A program made the position numbers and the translations under genes. From positions 1,281,723-1,345,722 of the forward strand of contig BCJX01000001.1 in NCBI GenBank assembly GCA_001600415.1: 64,000 bases of DNA, read 5' to 3'. The notes under the pieces are model-generated. The model was not told where the DNA came from. It did no database searches and worked only from the letters and a program-made list of their open reading frames with translations. Positions 52,742 through 63,978 of the stretch are shown piece by piece. Origin of the DNA: Pascua guehoae. Its lineage: Eukaryota > Basidiomycota > Tremellomycetes > Trichosporonales > Trichosporonaceae. Every line of letters starts with the position of its first letter. Position 1 is the first letter of the stretch.

Positions 52742-53413
52742 GTTTTGGCATGCGAAAGACTAAAGTGCTATAGAGGCGGATGTAGCGGCAGATATCGGCG
52801 ACTGGGATCTTGTCGTGCCTGCGCCGGCGAGACTTCGGTCCAACTCCGGCCAACGCTCCTTGGCGCACGCGCGTATCTATTTGTGGTATGGGGTGGCATT
52901 TGCTGCACTGCGATAATACGAACATGGCGGGCCGGCGCGTGTCCAATGGCACATGAGCAGTGCTTGGCGGGGCGCCATCACATGGTCGGTGTGCATCCGA
53001 AAGGGGGATGCCCACATGCCTCTGCCAACCTTGTCGGTGTTCTTCCGACAGGCACACTCTCTAGTGGACTCTGTTGCCCCGCGCCGTGCCTGTGGAGTAT
53101 GTGGCGGCCACTGAACGAACTGCAGTGCATCGACATACACGCCCACTGGCACGGCCGGCGGGACGGAATAACGACGGCGTGCAGGACATCACTTAGTCTG
53201 GAGACGCCAGGACGCGGTTCCTGTCGCGCATGTCCAGGAGCGATATAAGCGCGCCCATCATGGGGTCAATACGGGCCCCACGGAGCTTCGCCTCACCTCC
53301 AATAACTCCCCCCTTCCACTGCCCCCCCCCCCTCCCCCCCCGTCAACACCCAAACCCAAGAACACTCCTTGCTCCACTAACCCCCATCACCACTCGCACA
53401 CTCTCTGCCAACC
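52742..53413. other. Intergenic region upstream of the permease
   Basis: About 670 bp. It contains CCGGCGAGACTTCGGTC near 52825-52842, which also occurs at about 52195-52211, and C-rich runs near 53322-53340 in the likely 5' UTR of the permease. No gene supported. Confidence 0.5.
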
Positions 53414-55732
53414 ATGACGGGCACGAGCAACATGGACGAAAAGTCGGCTGGGCTCGAGCCGACCCTCGACGCAAAGCCGTTCACCAACAATGTCCACATT
53501 GAAAATGCCAAGGACCTCACGACGGCCGAGGAGTGGGACCAGATCCGCGCCGACGCCATTGCCGCAGAGGACGTCGAGCGCTCCCTCGGCCTCATCGAGT
53601 CGCTCAAGCTCTACCCCACCGCCGTCTTCTGGTCGTTTGCCATCTCGCTCTGTATCGTCATGGAGGGGTACGACACGGGCAGTGAGTTTTTGCTTTTGCT
53701 TTTGGCCTTGTTTTCGCAGGCACGCCCAAGTGCCACTTGGCAAACTTGTGCCCGCCACGGGTTGGAACTATTGCTGATCCCCACCAGTCGGCGTCATCGG
53801 TCTCCCTGCATACCGCCGCAAGTTTGGCTACTGGACCGGCGAAGAGCATGGATACCAGCTGGTGAGTCTAGGCTGAGAGCATGGAAGCCTTGGAGGGAAG
53901 GAATCCACCTCCACCCGCCGAGTGTGGCAGTGGCTAATTTCCAGTCGGCAAAGTGGCAGACGGCCGTGGGCCAAGCCGCAACCATCGGCAACTTCATGTA
54001 CGTGCACATACGATACAGCAGCGCATACAGCGCATGCGTAAACCCCTGTAAACACCAAACTCACGCACAGCGGCATTTTCATCTCGTCGTGGGCGCAGGA
54101 CCGGTGGGGATACCGCCACACGATCCAGATTGCCCTCGTCGCCATGTGCGCCTTTATCTTTGTCGTCTTCTTCGCGCCCACCATCGAGGTCATGTTCGTA
54201 GGCATGATGCTTTGTGGTTTACCATGGGGAGCCTTCTGTGAGAAAGAAAAAAATGAATTATGAGGTGCGGCGGGTGCTAACACACGCAAGCTTCTTCAGC
54301 TGTCTCGTACGCGAGTGAGGTCACGCCCGTCAGCCTCCGCGGATACCTCACGACCTACGTCAACCTCTGCTGGGTCATTGGCCAGTTTATCGCTGCTGGC
54401 ATCATGGTTTCCGTGCAGGACAGGGAGGACGACTGGGCGTTCAAGGTAAATTGAGCGCTGTGGCCAGGACAACATTCTCAAACGCTAACACAGTTTAGAT
54501 CCCCTTTGCTATCCAGTGGGCTTGGCCTATTCCTCTCTTTATCCTCGTGACACTCGCGCCCGAGTCGCCCTGGTTCCTCGTGAGAAAGGGTCGCCTCCAC
54601 GACGCCGAGAAGGCCGTCTCGCGCCTGTCGCAGAGGGGCACAAAGGTCAACCCCGCCAACACTGTGGCCATGATGGTGAGTCGAGCCGGCCCCGCCCCAC
54701 TAACAGTTCCAGGTTCGCACAAACCAGCTTGAAATCGACAACGACACTGGGTCATCTTACCTCGTACGTCTCCCGCAGGGCACCCTCGTCCCATCTCCAA
54801 CTCAAACGCCTCGTACTAACGCCCCCAGGACTGCTTCAAGGGCGTCGACCTCCGCCGCACTGAAATCGCGTGTATCGGCTGGGCATGCCAGGTCCTCTCT
54901 GGCTCGAGTTTTGCCAACCAGCCCGTCTACTTTTTCCAGCAGGCGGGCCTCAGCACCGAAGCCTCGTTCCAGCTCGGGCTCGGCACGACCGCGCTCGCGT
55001 TTGTCGGCACGTGCGGCTCGTGGTTTACGCTCACGTACTGCGGCCGCCGGACAATTTACCTCGCTGGTCTGTCGACGCTCTGTGTCCTCCTCTTCCTGGT
55101 GGCGATTATTTCGTTCCCGGCCGTGCACAATCCTAATGCCAAGTAGGTCTGGCGTGTCTCCTCGCAATCGGAACGATGCTGACAGGTACCCACAGGTGGG
55201 GACAGGCTGCAATGATCATGATCTGGGTGTTTGTCTACGACTTTACCGTCGGGGTGAGTTTTGATTTGCCCTCTCTTGGTACGGAACCACGCTGACACCT
55301 CAGCCCATGGCCTACTGCGTCGTCGGAGAGGTATCCTCCACGCGCCTTCGCGGCAAGACGGTCGGCCTCGCACGCAACATGTACAACATTGTCGGCGTAA
55401 TCTCCAACATTCTCTGCACCTACCAGATCAACCCCACCGCGTGGAACTGGGCCGGAAAGGCTGGTTTCTTTTGGGTACGTCATTCCTGAACACCGCGGCC
55501 ATACCACACCTACATACCTTCGGTTACAAGCAACCTCTGGCTACAAACAACCTCTCGTTACAAGCACTAACATACCCAGGGCGGGTCGTGCTTCCTCGTC
55601 CTCGTATGGGCCTACTTCCGCCTCCCGGAATGCAAGGGCCGTACGTACCGCGACCTCGACATTTTGTTCGAGCGTCGCGTCCCTGCTCGCAAGTTCAAAC
55701 AGTCTGTCGTCAACGACGAGGACGACGCCTGA
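53414..55732 (+). CDS. MFS sugar (alpha-glucoside-type) permease
   Basis: Eleven exons: 53414-53681, 53788-53861, 53945-53997, 54071-54237, 54300-54445, 54499-54675, 54713-54763, 54829-55142, 55196-55253, 55304-55474 and 55580-55732; 543 aa with consistent phases. Sugar-porter motifs: [12 protein letters not shown] in TM1, [11 protein letters not shown] after TM2/3, [35 protein letters not shown] (PESPR-type), [14 protein letters not shown] in TM7, and [12 protein letters not shown] after TM12. Twelve hydrophobic segments can be placed. Family knowledge: the closest functional group in fungi is MAL31/AGT-type H+ symporters for maltose and other alpha-glucosides, localised to the plasma membrane; the substrate here is not decidable. 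The longer cytosolic N-terminus ([17 protein letters not shown] start) is acidic, typical of regulated permeases. No maltase or regulator gene is adjacent. Confidence 0.88.
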
Positions 55733-56040
55733 GTTGTGTTTGTTATTCAACAAGGCACGTAGGAAGGCAGTTCGGAATTCTTCTGGTCCTCATCGCCGAG
55801 GACTTGGCTCGTATTCTTGAGGGGTTCAGAGGCGTTACATGTGGTGGTATTTGGAGTGGGATATGGGTTCATATGGTGATGTTTGATAAATCAGCTTGGA
55901 ATGCATCAGTCTCGGACATAGCATGTAAAGCTGCGTCTGAAAAGTCATGAGACTACCAAGCTTGGGTATGCACACGGTGCGTGCGCGTACAAGGGCGGCG
56001 GGCAGGACATGCGGGATACAACAAGCACGAAACATGAGTG
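55733..56040. other. Intergenic region downstream of the permease
   Basis: About 300 bp; permease 3' UTR. No other feature. Confidence 0.5.
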
Positions 56041-56049
56041 TGTTCACTT

Positions 56050-57130
56050 GTGGTACCATTGCATTGGTCTAGAGAGTGCCCATGCTCAACTTCTACTGGA
56101 CCAAGTTCAAAGTCTCTAGACTTTCCGGGCGCACATGTAAGAGGGTTCCCGGGCCCGCGTTTATTTGACAGCGAACACGTCCAAGACATGCTTCCTCCCC
56201 TGCATGTTAGGAAATAGTGAGAATCGACGCAGCGATCTCGGAGCGTTCAAATCCTTGCAGCAGATGCCACACATGGCGGTCGCCCAACAGCGAACGACGA
56301 TGGGCCCGCCATCGTCAAGGTTCAAGCAGCAAGGGGTTTCCTGACTGAATGCCAAGGATTCTTCCTATCTACGTTGTTGGCACCAATCCGTCCAAGCTAG
56401 TGGGGCCGGAAAGTATTGAGAGTGCCACCTTGAGCTCGGTCACAGGCGACGTTGAGCGCGGGCACTCTCTATATCAAACCAATGGTACCAGTAGGAATCC
56501 ATGCATCATGGTACAGGTGAGACCAGAAATTATTGAGACTGCCACATCTGAGCTCGATCGCATGTACGGAGGGTCTCGTACAGGAAATACAAGAAAGTGT
56601 AGGGACCGCCGTCTCCCATCCTTGGCTCGAGATCATAGTCCTTGATGTGCATGGTGGGTACTGCAGTACAATGTGAGACTGCAATGAGTTCGATATGGTA
56701 GAAGTCACCCTGATGCACGGCTTGCTACTCGTACCATTTGATTGACGTACGTACAGAGTGTTCATGCTCAATGTCGCACGCGACTGAGCTCAATGTGGCA
56801 GTCTCAATGCTTTCCTGTCGCACCTGTACCTACCGCCGGCCGCTACTGCAGGCGCAGCGGGGCACATCAACGACCACAGCCTCGAGACAAGGGTGGAAGG
56901 TGACATTGACTACATTCTCGAGACAAGGGTACGAGATGGCATTTCCTGTACGAGACCCTTTGTGCGTGCCCCCGAGCTCAACGTGGCAGTGTCAGTACTT
57001 TGCGGTCACACCTGTACATACCATACCCCCCTCCACTCCACGGCCGCGATTGCAAGTGGCCTGCAGTCGCCAGATGTCTCTTGACACAACATGCCGAGTG
57101 CCACACTGCGACATTCAGGTGCCACAACTG
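56050..57130. repeat. Decayed repeat family in both orientations
   Basis: At least five diverged copies of a roughly 80-130-bp element. + copies: about 56052-56140, 56720-56835 and 56938-57026. − copies: about 56401-56490 and 56500-56600. Shared landmarks: GTACCATT, then GAGAGTGCCC / GAGTGTTC, CTCAA(C/T)(G/T)TCG, GAGCTCAA-GTGGCA-T-TCAAT, TTTCC and CACCTGTACC. Copies near 56600-56640 (−) and 56890-56960 (+) also share CTCGAG-CAAGG and TTTCCTGTACGAGACCC. Frames are broken, so this is the remains of something rather than a working gene. Confidence 0.7.
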
Positions 57131-57553
57131 GCGGGAGCAATTCGCTTATCAAACGCAGATTCCGACGTTGCGTCATAGATGCCAGATCTCAATCTCGAGC
57201 GCATGGGATTGAATCATCCCACGGATCTCGCGCATGCGTACAGAAAGTGCTACTCGTGCTGGATGCCGCAGACATTCTGCTCGTCTCTGGTCTATTAGTA
57301 GAGGAGCAAGAGCTAGGCGAGCGTGAAAGAAGCCCAAGTGATTTGGAGCTAGGCCCAGACCATCACCGGCAATCCGGCTATGGGATCAAAGCACGGTCAA
57401 CTCCATCAAGCTATATCTCCAGGCCAGGCCGTGTTACTCACTTTGTTGCTTTGTTGCTTTCTCGCCTTCTCGCCACCCCCAACCCCGTCTCCCACCCTCC
57501 ACCCCATCCACCCCCATCCACACCTCACCCCCTCCCACCATCCCGCCCGCACC
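57131..57553. other. Intergenic region upstream of the ADC-like gene
   Basis: About 420 bp, becoming C-rich (CCCCATCCACCCCC type) just before the ATG, as in other 5' UTRs here. No gene supported. Confidence 0.5.
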
Positions 57554-58837
57554 ATGCCCCAGGACCTCGACACAATCACCCCCGCGCCGGCGCCCTGGAC
57601 CTGCCGCGCGACAATCTACACCATCCCGCTCTGGACCTCGACCGCAGCCGCGTCCGCGCCCACGTTCCCAGAGCGGGCGTACGCGCCCCTCGAGCGCGGG
57701 GCGGCGTTTGGGTCGCGCGCGTGGGGCCAGCCCCGCGGCGGGCTCAGCATGGTCCAGCTCGTGCGATACACGGATACCCCCGTGGGCAGCTATGACGAGC
57801 TCATCCTCGTGCCGGGCAAGTTTGCGTATCCTGCCGCTGAGGGTGGGGGGGAGGCGGTGGGGTTGCGGATTTCGCGGATTTATGTGAGCCAGAAGAATAC
57901 GTGCTGGAATGGGCGGAAGAGTGAGTTTGGCTGGGGTTGGCTGTGGTGTTGGGTGTGGTGTTGGTTGTGGTGTTGGGTGTGGTGTTGGGTGTGGTGTTGG
58001 GTGTGGTGTTGGTTGTGCTGCTGGTTGTGCTGTTGGTTGTGCTGTTGGTCATCGGCGATGGACACGTGGAGTCGAGGTCGAGCGTGTCGGACCGGGGTCC
58101 GGAAGATGGTTCCCTCATGCCATGGGGGAACCGGGCTGGCTGTCGGGAGCGTCTAGCAGGTCACTGAGACGCACTGCAGTTCAGGCCTGTGCTTCATTCT
58201 TCTCGCTCATGCACACATCCTTGCCCTCTATTGCATGCTCTGACACTGACGCCTTCCCCCTACACCTGTTTGAACCCAACCACCACCTCGCTTTACGCGC
58301 GCAGACTGGAACATCCCCAAGCAGCTCGCGCACTTTGACTGGACCGAGCACGCCAACGGCTCGCTCGAGTTTGCCGTCTACCCACTGGGCGAAGAAACCG
58401 GCAATGCAGGACCCACACGCACGCCCTACTTCCAATGCAAGTTTGTGCCGTTGCGCTATGCGCCGTATTTCCCCATGTCGACGCGGCTCTACTCTGCGCT
58501 GGGCATTGACCTCGCGCTCGTCCAGCCGCCGCTTCCCGAGGGCGGAAGCGGGGGCGGTACCGAGGGCGCGACGACGACGGCGAGGGACCAGACCACGGCC
58601 GCCTCGTCGAGCACGGGGGCCATTACAAACGAGCTCGTGGGGACGCAGAAGTGGTGCAAGTCGCTGCCGTACCAGTATAGCAAGCGCACGTGTCTGGGGT
58701 GGTTTGACCTCCGCCAGCCTGGTGGCGACAACTTTTGGCCCGGCGCGCGCAGGTGGATGGTCGGGGCGAGGATGGAGGACACGCTCATCACCCTCGCCGA
58801 GGGCGAGTTTTGGGATACGCCCAACAAGGTCGAGTGA
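57554..58837 (+). CDS. Acetoacetate-decarboxylase-like protein
   Basis: Exons 57554-57920 and 58305-58837, 299 aa. Segments characteristic of fungal proteins with an acetoacetate-decarboxylase-like beta-barrel: MVQLVRYTDTPVGSYDELIL, VPGKFAYP, ISRIYVSQKNTCWNGRKNWN (joined across the intron), IPKQLAHFDWTEH and LGWFDLRQPGGDNFWPGARR. The Lys of decarboxylases that forms the Schiff base cannot be assigned with confidence, so an enzymatic role is not claimed. The 384-nt intron contains a 12-bp minisatellite (see separate entry). Confidence 0.75.
57926..58053. repeat. 12-bp minisatellite inside an intron
   Basis: About ten copies of TGTGGTGTTGGG/TGTGGTGTTGGT, shifting at the 3' side to TGTGCTGTTGG. 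It lies just after the 5' splice site of the ADC-like gene's only intron. On the − strand it reads ACCACACCCAAC. Low-complexity open frames (Thr/Asn or Cys/Trp/Val) on both strands arise from it. Confidence 0.9.
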
Positions 58838-59448
58838 GCGTGTTGTACGTCGCAGAGACGCTCGTGGCGTGTGGGTGTTGTTGTTTAGATGACGGATGTA
58901 ATTCGACTTGTTGCTTGCATTGGGCCCGAGTAGTGCAGTGAGCTTCTTGCTGAGAGGTGGGCATTGTGTCGCGGTTGAGCGTGGTGACTGGTTGCACTGT
59001 TTCGAGTGGCGTGGTGTCGGGCAGCGGTGAGGCGGAGAACTGTGGTTGAGCGGGTTCTAGGAAGTGGTAGCCAGGATGGGCGAGCACGGACAACGAGTCA
59101 GGACATGGCACGCCATTCCAGAGACCCAGGAAACGAGACACAGAGTGCGACCCACGAAAGCGTCGGTGGAGTGCTTCACTGACGAGCCAGCAGTCAGCCG
59201 CATGATGTATACTTGTCTTGAGTATGCCTTTGCCATTTGGAGGAGCACCCAGTTACACACTCGCTCCAGTCCCGCAACGTGCTGCTCCATCAGCCGCAAC
59301 AGGTAACATGCGCCAATTCATTCTTCTTCTTCTTCGACTATTCACTTCTTTGTCTTCAAACTATCATTCTTGCTTCTGAACAAACGGGTTGCCTTTGGTG
59401 CCGAATGTGCTTTCCATTTCGCTTCTGAGCCTAGTTGTCGGGCCCGAC
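58838..59448. other. Convergent intergenic region
   Basis: About 610 bp between the ADC-like and MLRQ-like stops. A TTCTTCTTCTTCTTCG run lies near 59322-59336. No gene supported. Confidence 0.55.
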
Positions 59449-60413
59449 TTAGAACCTGCCCGTGGGCTTGGTGCGCAGGTCACCGTCGACCATGACTGCG
59501 GTTAGCGGGGTACCCAAGGGAGGAAAAGTGCAGCGGCAACGGATGCGCGACAGAGGGAAGGTCATGTGAGGAGAGCGGCGATGGGGTCGAAGTCGGCGGT
59601 ATTTCCGTTACGAGCAGAGCAGGAAGCGTGGGGGAGATGATACGACGGCCGGTTGTCGACGTCACAGGGCGTGGCGAAGATTGGACACACGCCCAGTCTG
59701 GACCAACACGCGAGATGCAGAGGGGAGTCACCACCAAACGGCTCCGGCTCAGGGATTCACGGCGGCATCCCGTACACCGGACGAGGTTTGTAACCACCTG
59801 GACAAAAGTTGAGCCTTGTCACTCACAGTGGCGGACCGATGCTGGGCGTGTGAGTGATGCAATGGTGTTGCGATACTGGCATGTTGCGACTCACCAATGG
59901 TGCCGGCGACGATAGCGCACGAGACGACAAAGCCGAGGGGGTACAGCTCGACGGGAATGTCTGAGGGTGGAACGCGGGTGGGCAATAACCATAGGGCGAT
60001 AGGAGTTTCCAGGGAGGAGGCGTGGAGGCGGATTCACGAGTCCCAGGAAGGCAAGGAAGGCCAGGTTTGTGGAGCAAGGAGGAGGAACACGGTCAGCTAC
60101 GGCGGTTGCCACCGAGGCAGGGCTCGCCACCCATGCTCGCACGACGTACCCTTCATGCCAAAGCGGAAGACCTGCTGTCAGTACAAACAGAACAGACATG
60201 GGGGTGCTGCGAAGCGATAGATTGGAGAGATATGGTGGCAGATGGAGGGGGTCAAGGCGATACGTTTACCCAAACTCTGCGTGGGAAACTCACGAGCTTG
60301 GGGCGTCCACCACGGTTCTCGGTCGTGTTGAAGCGGCGGCCGGCGACGGTGCGGTTGGCGTTCAGGCCCGTACGGGCGGCAAAGACGGAGCGGGTGGCGG
60401 CGCGGGACAGCAT
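59449..60413 (-). CDS. Small mitochondrial membrane protein, NDUFA4/MLRQ-like
   Basis: Exons 60413-60294, 60171-60150, 59960-59895, 59841-59827 (15 nt) and 59495-59449; 89 aa. The N-terminus (MLSRAATRSVFAARTGLNAN) is a clear presequence. Then VFRFGMKDIPVELYPLGFVV and SCAIVAGTIASVRHFMVDG, a single membrane helix, and the basic/polar end DLRTKPTGRF. The pattern IP-x-E-x-YPL plus helix plus D-x-D-L-R fits the MLRQ/NDUFA4-like family of small inner-membrane proteins (complex I/IV-associated). The 15-nt exon has proper splice signals (CACGCCCAG acceptor, GTGAGT donor) and keeps phase. Skipping it leaves the frame open (84 aa), so alternative use is possible. The family assignment is moderate because the protein is short. 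Confidence 0.65.
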
Positions 60414-61392
60414 TGTGGTCGGTTGTGGTGTGGACGAGTGAGTGGTGAATGGAGAGAATGCGTTGCTGGGAGACTAAATAGGGAGAGGGGGGCGGATGCT
60501 GTGGAGCTACGGGGGCGTTATATGGTGCCGCCAGAGGAACAGCGGAATGTTGCAACCCAGTGCGTTCATCCAGCCATCCACCACCTAGCAAGATGCCAGT
60601 TCCCGATGCGGCGCAGTGCACCATTATTACACACAAGCTCTTCCCAGGCGCTCACCGCGTCACCTGCTGTCTAGCCCGCTGCCTCGCTCTTGGCTCTTTG
60701 CCGGGTGCAAATGGTCCCTTTGTTTAAGCATGCGCCACGGCAATGGCGCAACGCAAGTCGAGACTGCAACAGCACTGCGAGAGTACGCAGTAGTGCAGCG
60801 ACGTTGTCTTCTGCGGTGGTGAGACTGGGGTCCAGCTGACCGACCATTGACGCGCCACTGTCATTGTCAGCATCACCATATCAGCATTCCATCACAATGA
60901 CGTACAAGCCCCCCTTATTCTTCGCCACCCACCCACACACACACGCACAGATGCGGGGTAGTCCGGGGTCGGAAAAGGCCACATGGAAAGACGCTAAACC
61001 CGAAGATGGAGAAATAGGCACAATGCCTTATTCTTGATAGGCACGTCCAAGACCATTACTGAATACTCTGCAGGCCTAGGAACCAGTCCGCACGGTCCCG
61101 AGCGTGGGAGCGTGGGTCGACGTTGGGTTCATGGGCTTTTGCTGGCTTTGCGTGCGCCACGTCCCCGCCGGCGTCTCTCGGCCTCCGGTGACGCGGCGAC
61201 GACGATAGGATATGGTAGGCTGCTGCTGCACCTGGGGCGTGCCTGGTTTCGTCCCACCCACCCGGCGCCACGCACCCCCTCGCACCCTACGACATGTCGC
61301 CGCGGGTTACTTAAAGCACCAACCTGCCCACACTTGACCACCGTTCCATCTCCCAACCTCCCTCACACCCCACCCCACCCGAAACGCCCACC
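60414..61392. other. Divergent intergenic region
   Basis: About 980 bp between the MLRQ-like and ACBP starts. No gene supported. Pyrimidine-rich CCCACCCCACCC sequence precedes the ACBP ATG. Confidence 0.5.
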
Positions 61393-61939
61393 ATGTCTGC
61401 TCAGTTCAACAAGGCCGTCGAGATTGTCCGCTCGCTCCCCCCCACCGGCTCCCTCAAGCCCACCCAGGACCAGCAGCTCGAGGTGCGTCGAGTGCGGGCT
61501 GGCTTCGCTTGTTGGCGCGGTCAACAGATGCCCTTCGGCTCCTTGGGACCTTGCTTGCTCACGCCCAGTTCTACGGCCTCTTCAAGCAGGCCACTGAGGG
61601 CGACAACACCGGCGCTGCCCCTGGTACGTCCCCCACGGCCCATCACTTTGCCTTGCCACAACTCACACCATAGGCGCCTTCAACTTCACCGCCAAGTACA
61701 AGTACAACGCATGGAAGAAGCTCGAGGGCACCTCGAAGGAGGCCGCCGAGACGCGCTACGTCGAGCTCCTCCGCAGCGTGAGTTTGGACGCGTGCCATGT
61801 CCCGACCGCTGCTGACCATTTCAGATGCTCGAAAAGGCCGGCGACGACGAGTCCAAGAAGCTCATTGCCGAGCTCGAGGGTACGTCCAGACGCTCTAGTT
61901 GATTTCCACCGCGCTGACAACGCCGCAGCTGCCGCGTAA
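61393..61939 (+). CDS. ACB1: Acyl-CoA-binding protein
   Basis: Exons 61393-61482, 61569-61623, 61674-61777, 61825-61879 and 61929-61939; 104 aa. MSAQFNKAVEIVRSLPPTGS and LKPTQDQQLEFYGLFKQATE lead into FNFTAKYKYNAWKKLEGTSK and EAAETRYVELL, the classical ACBP four-helix signature with the ligand-binding Tyr/Lys residues (YKYNAWKKLEG). The C-terminus extends by MLEKAGDDESKKLIAELE and ends in three Ala. Function: binds medium- and long-chain acyl-CoA esters in the cytosol and maintains the acyl-CoA pool. Slightly longer than the usual 86-90 aa. Confidence 0.95.
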
Positions 61940-63161
61940 ACGCACCACGTCTGTGTCTCATAGAAACAAGGATGAATGCGTAAAGAAGTCGTGTGCAGAA
62001 CGCCGGCAAAGCCGGCCCGGCTAACGTTCGATTGTGGTACCCGCAATACCCCAAATACACTGGGGCCGCACGGACGTCGAATGTGCTGATCCGCCGTGGA
62101 CATTGACATGGGCCGCAGTCGTGCGCGTGGGCTCGAAATGTGTCGCGTGTGGACGTGGGACACTGATGGACCGCGGACCGGCCACCGGCGACGCGCCGGC
62201 GCACTGACACCTCACGCTGACGACGTGGCGGCGTGAGAGTCGTGTTTACATTTCGGCGGACACGAAACATGGCACACACGGCACGGCGTTGCCCCATTCC
62301 GTACCAGGTCGACTTCAGCCAGTGGCCAGTGGAAAGGTGGGAGACGAGTCGGAACATGTTGACAGGAAGCGCTGGACATGGGGCACTGAGGGCGGGCGCA
62401 CTGACGCTCTCTGACGTGGCGACGTACGACTGAATGTGTTTACATTTGGTCCACACGAAACACGCCACACATGACACGCTGTCGCCCCATTTCTCCCCTG
62501 CCAAGCCAGCCTGTAGCCAGTAGAAACGTGGTGGAACGATCGGAACATTGGACTCTTTCATCAGAAGCGGTGTGGGACGTGGGGCTATGTGACCCATCGT
62601 TCGACGAGGCAATCGGACGACTACCTACCCTGCTGGCCTGCTGGGAATCTGTCACTGCTCCTGCGACCGGGGCGCATCACTCTGTCACCGGGAGCGCCAG
62701 GGCAGCCCTTTCCCAATCACCTGTGCTGTAAGTCAACATGCTGGGCCTTGTCAATAACGCTGCTGTGCCTCGGTACCGCAGGTGTCGCGAAGTCGATCGA
62801 GTCGCCTCAGTAGCTGCAAAGTGTATGGTGCTGGAATACTGTATGCTGCACAACGCGTCCACCCATACCCCCTTGGGGTTGTCGCTGTCCATCACAGCTA
62901 CGAAACAAAGCTGTCCTCACAGCTACGAAGAAACATTAACGACTGCACTGTTCTTCCCCTCGGCACTATGGTGATGCTATTCCACACCGCCTGTCGTACC
63001 GCCATGATACCTACGGCACACTCGCCGTCATTCCCAAGCTACCTAGATTCACGATCGCGATCGTGCAGATGCAAGTGTGCATGCTCTAGCTACTACACAA
63101 TGTCCCGCTCTCTAGAAGGCGTTTGTACCCAGCTCAGCCCGGCCACAGCAAAGGCACAAGA
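61940..63161. other. Convergent intergenic region with tandem duplication
   Basis: 1.2 kb between ACBP and ERG2 stops. Apart from the duplicated unit at 62199-62590 there is no gene. The sequence around 62040-62195 may hold a further decayed unit. Confidence 0.55.
62199..62590. repeat. 198-bp tandem duplication, diverged
   Basis: Unit 1 starts GCGCACTGAC at 62199 and unit 2 starts GCGCACTGAC at 62397. Both share GACGTGGCG, GTGTTTACATTT, CACACGAAAC, GCCCCATT, a CAGCC-rich segment, TCGGAACAT and a GG-CGTGGG-AC-type end. Small indels separate them. No frame is conserved between units. Confidence 0.75.
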
Positions 63162-63978
63162 CTAGATCTTGCCACGGAGGAGGTTTGCAATCATCTCGCG
63201 ACCCGTGATGCGCACCGTGTGCCAGACCGTGACGACGTCGAGGGTGCTGAAGAGGGCGTCAAAGAAGCCAAACGGCAGCATGGGCGGGATCCAGCCGGCG
63301 GCGTACTCCATGGCCCACGAGTTGGGCTCCATCATGTACTGCTTGACGACGCCGCGGTGCATCCAGTGCACGTCGCCCTGGCGGTAGACCTCGCCCTCGA
63401 GGGCGCCCGCCGGGTACGCGCGCTGGACGCCCTTGAGAATGTGGAAGTGGTCGTCGGCCGTGTGGCGGCCAGAGTGGCCCTCGGTGCCGGTACCAGTGCC
63501 AAAGATGATGAGGTACCTGGGTGTGAGCAAGGTGGGCAACCAGCAGCCAGCGTATTTCTCAAGGGTTGAGAGGGGGTTTGGAGGTCGGACGACGTAGGCG
63601 AGAATCCTGACGTCGGATGCCGCCCGTCGACTTTGGAGCGGACGACTCTGCAAAGACGTCCAATGTCGAGGCCGCCACGACCTCTGAAACCCCCACACCA
63701 CCTCGTGCTCGATCTCCACCACGCTGTACTCACTCGGTAATGCTCGCGTGGATAAGGTACATGCTGCCCATGGCGCCGCCGGCGTTGTTGAACACCCACT
63801 CGCTGCGGTCCAGAAAGTCGGTCTGCATCCGCACATTGGGGTACTTTTCAACAAGGCCGTCCATGAGCGTGCTGACGATAAACGTCGCATTCTCGTTCTG
63901 CCCAGCGGCGTGGGCCGTCTCGAGCGTCGCGTCAAAGACGTCCTTGAGGCCCTCGGGCGACATGAGGAAGAAGCGCGA
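63162..63978 (-). CDS. ERG2: C-8 sterol isomerase, 3' part
   Basis: Two complete downstream exons are visible: 63978-63734 (starting SRFFLMSPEGL) and 63516-63162. The 5' exon(s) lie beyond the window. Diagnostic ERG2/sigma-1-receptor-family sequence: DRSEWVFNNAGGAMGSMYLI, HASITEYLIIFGTGTGTEGH (joined across the intron), SGRHTADDHFHILKG, then ALEGEVYRQGDVHWMHRGVV and WAMEYAAGWIPPMLPFGF, ending TVRITGREMIANLLRGKI. Function: moves the sterol double bond from C8 to C7 in ergosterol synthesis in the endoplasmic reticulum. The N-terminal membrane anchor is not in the window. Nothing is missing from the visible catalytic region. Confidence 0.95.

Noticed and set aside
57801..58167. Thr/Asn-rich and Cys/Trp-rich open frames in the ADC-like intron
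   Set aside because: They are direct translations of the 12-bp minisatellite.
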